Shown: positions 6,589 to 8,748 of the stretch, in pieces | Numbering within the stretch: position 1 is the first letter of the stretch | Layout of the letters: every line of letters begins with the position of its first letter | From: an uncultured Opitutaceae bacterium | GTDB taxonomy: Bacteria > Verrucomicrobiota > Verrucomicrobiia > Opitutales > Opitutaceae | Assembly (NCBI GenBank): GCA_937128785.1 | Contig: CAKZMS010000043.1 | Coordinates: 1-8,748 of the forward strand | Length of the DNA stretch: 8,748 nucleotides | Direction: 5' to 3' | Position numbers and translations under genes: made by a program | The notes under the pieces: generated by a model | The model's input: the letters and a program-made list of their open reading frames with translations, nothing else | The model's database searches: none | Told to the model about the DNA's origin: nothing

Positions 6589-7431
6589 TTAGTTCTGGGG
6601 CTGACCCAGGAGTTCGATGATGTGGGACATCACCTGGTCGCGGTCCTTGCCGCCGAGGGAAAGGGCGAGCTGAGCCGTGAGCAGGCCGTAGTCGGCTCCG
6701 ATGTCGTAGCGGCGTCCCGCGACGTTGAGCGCCAGGTAGCGACGATGGCCGGCGAGTTGCAGCAGTGCATCGGAGAGACCGAGCGATCCGCCCGGGGCGG
6801 CCGCTTGCTGTTTCGCCAGCAGTTCAAAGATCTGTTGGTCCAGCACATGCAGGCCGAAGAAACACAGATAAAAGCCGGCCCGCATGCCGGGAACCAACAG
6901 CTCCTGTTCGGCGACCGTCGGCGTGGGCTTTTCCAATACCGTATCGATTTCATAGAGCGGAAGATCGCCTCCCACCAATTTGCCGCCGACCGCCCCGAAA
7001 GACGTGAGTTGGCTCTCGCGGGTGGGTTGCACGGCCGAGACCGGAGCCCTCTCGGCCTCCGCCACATCCAAGAGCTGGCGAGCGCAACTGGCGGTCACAT
7101 CACTGAGGTGGATATGATCGCCCACCAGATGGAGGAAAGGCTCGTCGCCGATGAAGTCCTGTCCGCGCAGAAGGGCGTCACCATAACCGCGGGGTTCCGT
7201 TTGCACGGCGAATTCCGTTTGGGTGCGTAAGTCACCGCAGGCTTCCGCATAGGCGGTTTCGTCTCCGGGGCAAACGACGACACAAAATTTTTCGATGCCC
7301 GCTCCGGCCGCTTCCCGGAGAATGATCTCCAAGGCGCTGCGCGGGACCCCGTCCCGATCGACCAGAATCTGCAGGGGCAGAGTGCGTTGAACGGGGTTGG
7401 CGGCGGTGATAAGAGCGTGGCGAACTTTCAT
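6589..7431 (-). CDS. GalU-like sugar-1-phosphate nucleotidyltransferase with degenerate nucleotide-binding signature
   Basis: Belongs to the nucleotidyltransferase family of GalU, which makes UDP-glucose from UTP and glucose-1-phosphate. At 280 residues it is close to the family length. Recognisable parts are QTEPRGYGDALL (77-88, the GalU Q.EP.G.G.A motif), VGDHIHL (103-109), SFGAV (144-148), LEKPTP (166-171), AGFYLCFFGLHVL (185-197), LSDALL (219-224) and RYDIG (241-245). What is missing is the N-terminal G.GTR..P.T...PK signature that binds the nucleotide and supplies a catalytic lysine. Here the place reads ITAANPVQRTLPLQILVDRDG (two halves, 8-17 and 18-28). The rest of the fold is intact with no frameshift, so this looks like a conserved variant or pseudo-enzyme rather than a decaying gene. 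It may bind a sugar nucleotide or act with the fusion enzyme encoded three bases downstream. ATG 7431 is the start; no Shine-Dalgarno sequence precedes it. Confidence 0.82.
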   Translation of the reverse strand: MKVRHALITAANPVQRTLPLQILVDRDGVPRSALEIILREAAGAGIEKFCVVVCPGDETAYAEACGDLRTQTEFAVQTEPRGYGDALLRGQDFIGDEPFLHLVGDHIHLSDVTASCARQLLDVAEAERAPVSAVQPTRESQLTSFGAVGGKLVGGDLPLYEIDTVLEKPTPTVAEQELLVPGMRAGFYLCFFGLHVLDQQIFELLAKQQAAAPGGSLGLSDALLQLAGHRRYLALNVAGRRYDIGADYGLLTAQLALSLGGKDRDQVMSHIIELLGQPQN

Positions 7432-7509
7432 GAGGAATTAAAAGTTCACGGCCTTGAGTCGGTCGCAGCAACTCAGAATGGGCCGGCTGTCCCGGGCCTG
7501 GTGAGGGAT

Positions 7510-8382
7510 TTAGTAGGGTGGAGTCGCGCCGAATCGGGTGGCGACCCACTCGCCGTGGCGGCAGGCACTGGCGAGCGCTGCCGCGGGGGAAATATCTTTC
7601 TGCAGCAAATGAGTGAGAAGTCGGGCGAGAAAGGCGTCACCGGAGCCAATGGTGTCCACCACTTCAACGGGCCGACCTGTTTCCCAATGCCACTCGCCGT
7701 TGTCGAGCAATCCGGCGCCGCGCTCCGCGGCGGTGATGCAGACGGTTTGGCAGCCGCACTCCATCGATAGCGCCCGAGCCATGGCTTCTTCGGATCCGGG
7801 TTCCTCGGCGTCGGCGTTGAGCACGACCCGGGCGGCCTCCTCGGCGTTGAGTTTGAGCAAGTCGGCGTGACGGGCGCGCTCCCGCACCAACTCCAAATCA
7901 TCGAACGGAGCCCGCAGATTCACATCAAATACGCGCAGCGCCTCGTTGGGCAGCACCTGGAGCACGCGATCGAGGGCCGTGCAATTGACTTGGCTGCGTA
8001 GCGCGAGCGAACCGAAGACCAGGGCCTGGGAGGCGACGGCCAGTTGGATGGTGTCCTGGGTGATCAGAATCTGGTCCCAGGCCACGCTCTCCGTGATGTC
8101 GTAAGTGGCGTCGCCCTGTTCGTTGGTGCGAGCGACGACAGTGCCGGTCGGCAGACCGGAATGCATCGTGATAGAATCGGTCGAGATGCCCCATCCTTCG
8201 AGACGGCGGACGAGCTCGAGGCCGAGTTTGTCCCGGCCCAGTCCGGATAACATGTTTACGTCCAAGCCCAGTTGCTTGAGATGGTAACCAACATTAAAGG
8301 GGGCTCCGCCGGGAAAGAGGCCGGCGGGAAGGAAATCCCACAAGATTTCACCGAAACAGATGACAGAGGGGCGATCAGACAT
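7510..8382 (-). CDS. PfkB-family sugar kinase, probably fructokinase
   Basis: ATP-dependent cytoplasmic sugar kinase of the ribokinase/PfkB family, 290 residues from the ATG at 8382. The fold is complete: CFGEILWDFLP at 9-19, first PfkB signature GGAPFNV (25-31), DVNLR (154-158), the KLNAEEA segment (177-183), and the second signature DTIGSGDAF (243-251) with the catalytic base D249. The opening GEILWD and the GGAP.N motif are typical of bacterial fructokinases, giving fructose to fructose-6-phosphate. The invertase-like hydrolase upstream supports this, since sucrose hydrolysis would release fructose. Other hexoses or nucleosides cannot be excluded. The frame extends to a TTG at 8421, but ATG 8382 gives the normal family N-terminus. 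The GalU-like gene follows after 78 bases, in which I see no convincing terminator or promoter. Confidence 0.9.
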   Translation of the reverse strand: MSDRPSVICFGEILWDFLPAGLFPGGAPFNVGYHLKQLGLDVNMLSGLGRDKLGLELVRRLEGWGISTDSITMHSGLPTGTVVARTNEQGDATYDITESVAWDQILITQDTIQLAVASQALVFGSLALRSQVNCTALDRVLQVLPNEALRVFDVNLRAPFDDLELVRERARHADLLKLNAEEAARVVLNADAEEPGSEEAMARALSMECGCQTVCITAAERGAGLLDNGEWHWETGRPVEVVDTIGSGDAFLARLLTHLLQKDISPAAALASACRHGEWVATRFGATPPY

Positions 8383-8456
8383 GACGTCGGGGAGGTTGAG
8401 TCGAGGGTTGGGGGCAGCCAAAAGCGTGCCTACCCGCAGACTAAAGACCTACGGGC

Positions 8457-8748
8457 TCAGTCGGCGAGATTATCCGGATTGGCTTCCACTTCCTGGCAGG
8501 CTCGGATGAAGCAGGCGGCGGACCAAGCCTGATAGGCTTTGCCCATCGGGCGGCCGGTTTGGCCGTGGACCCATTCGTTGAATTCCCATTCGTGTTCGCG
8601 GCCGAGTTGATTGACCTTGGCGAGGCGGTAGAGCTCGCGGCAGGCGACTTCGTGGAGGCCCAGGCGGTGGATGAAGCGAACCCACATGCCGCCCAAGAAG
8701 GGCCAGATGCCGCCATTGTGGTAGTGGTGAGGAAGATTGAGGAGATTG
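8457..8748 (-). CDS. C-terminal end of a GH100/invertase-like glycoside hydrolase (partial)
   Basis: Only the last 96 residues are in the window; the 5' part runs off the right edge. The visible piece carries LPHHYHNGGIWPFL near its start, matching the NLP..YHNGG.WP..LW segment of cyanobacterial and plant neutral/alkaline invertases (GH100). Later come HEWEFNEWVHG, TGRPMGKAYQAWS and EANP, which parallel their WPEYYDG...GK..R.YQTW..A block. It is therefore an (alpha/alpha)6-barrel hydrolase end. Invertase (sucrose to glucose plus fructose) is the best guess, supported by the fructokinase-like gene 74 bases downstream. Related amylo-alpha-1,6-glucosidase-type enzymes share the HNGG.WP and QAWS motifs and cannot be ruled out. 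The catalytic acids of GH100 lie partly outside the window. Confidence 0.6.
   Translation of the reverse strand, partial: NLLNLPHHYHNGGIWPFLGGMWVRFIHRLGLHEVACRELYRLAKVNQLGREHEWEFNEWVHGQTGRPMGKAYQAWSAACFIRACQEVEANPDNLAD

Noticed and set aside
5158..7230. A 690-codon open frame on the plus strand, antisense to the fusion and GalU-like genes
   Set aside because: It is rich in H, Q, R and G with no recognisable domain, runs across the junction of two well-supported minus-strand genes, and is the expected by-product of their GC-rich codon use.
7432..7509. A separate promoter or terminator between the fructokinase-like and GalU-like genes (a 5-bp TGAGT/ACTCA stem and a TTTAAT box)
   Set aside because: The stem is short with an 11-base loop and no T run; the -10-like box has no -35 partner at proper spacing.

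Overview
The window comes from a GC-rich bacterial chromosome. The gene set is a eukaryote-type PTPS beside FolE2, followed by a sugar-metabolism operon carrying a giant kinase/nucleotidyltransferase fusion, and Shine-Dalgarno sequences are almost absent. This reminds me most of Verrucomicrobiota, perhaps Opitutaceae. That placement is an impression from protein style, not a search result.

Left part, plus strand (1-2563). A strong intrinsic terminator (15-45) closes an upstream gene that lies outside the window. Three genes follow: a 6-pyruvoyl-tetrahydropterin-synthase-type protein (112-564), a FolE2-type GTP cyclohydrolase I (659-1639), and a short-chain dehydrogenase (1853-2563) whose C-terminal third resembles the Chlorobium sepiapterin reductase. 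Read together, these are the three activities that turn GTP into a tetrahydrobiopterin-type cofactor: GTP to dihydroneopterin triphosphate, to pyruvoyl-tetrahydropterin, to tetrahydrobiopterin. A second intrinsic terminator is built into the last codons of the dehydrogenase.

Right part, minus strand (8748 down to 2564). Five genes read in one direction with gaps of 74, 78, 3 and 47 bases. In transcription order they are: the C-terminal end of a GH100/invertase-like glycoside hydrolase, a PfkB-family fructokinase-like sugar kinase, a GalU-like nucleotidyltransferase whose nucleotide-binding signature is eroded, an 1106-residue fusion of a fucokinase-type GHMP kinase with a UGP2-type UDP-sugar pyrophosphorylase, and a short MscS-type mechanosensitive channel. 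The first two genes fit sucrose cleavage followed by fructose phosphorylation. The next two fit sugar activation (sugar to sugar-1-phosphate to NDP-sugar). The channel adds a possible osmotic link.

The two blocks converge with no spacer: the plus-strand TAG (2561-2563) directly abuts the complement of the minus-strand TGA (2564-2566). The most interesting items are the fusion protein, whose domain order is the reverse of known fucokinase/GDP-fucose pyrophosphorylases and whose sugar-binding loop is altered, the degenerate GalU-like partner translated just upstream of it, and the compact candidate biopterin pathway. I see no tRNA, rRNA, CRISPR array, insertion sequence or phage gene.
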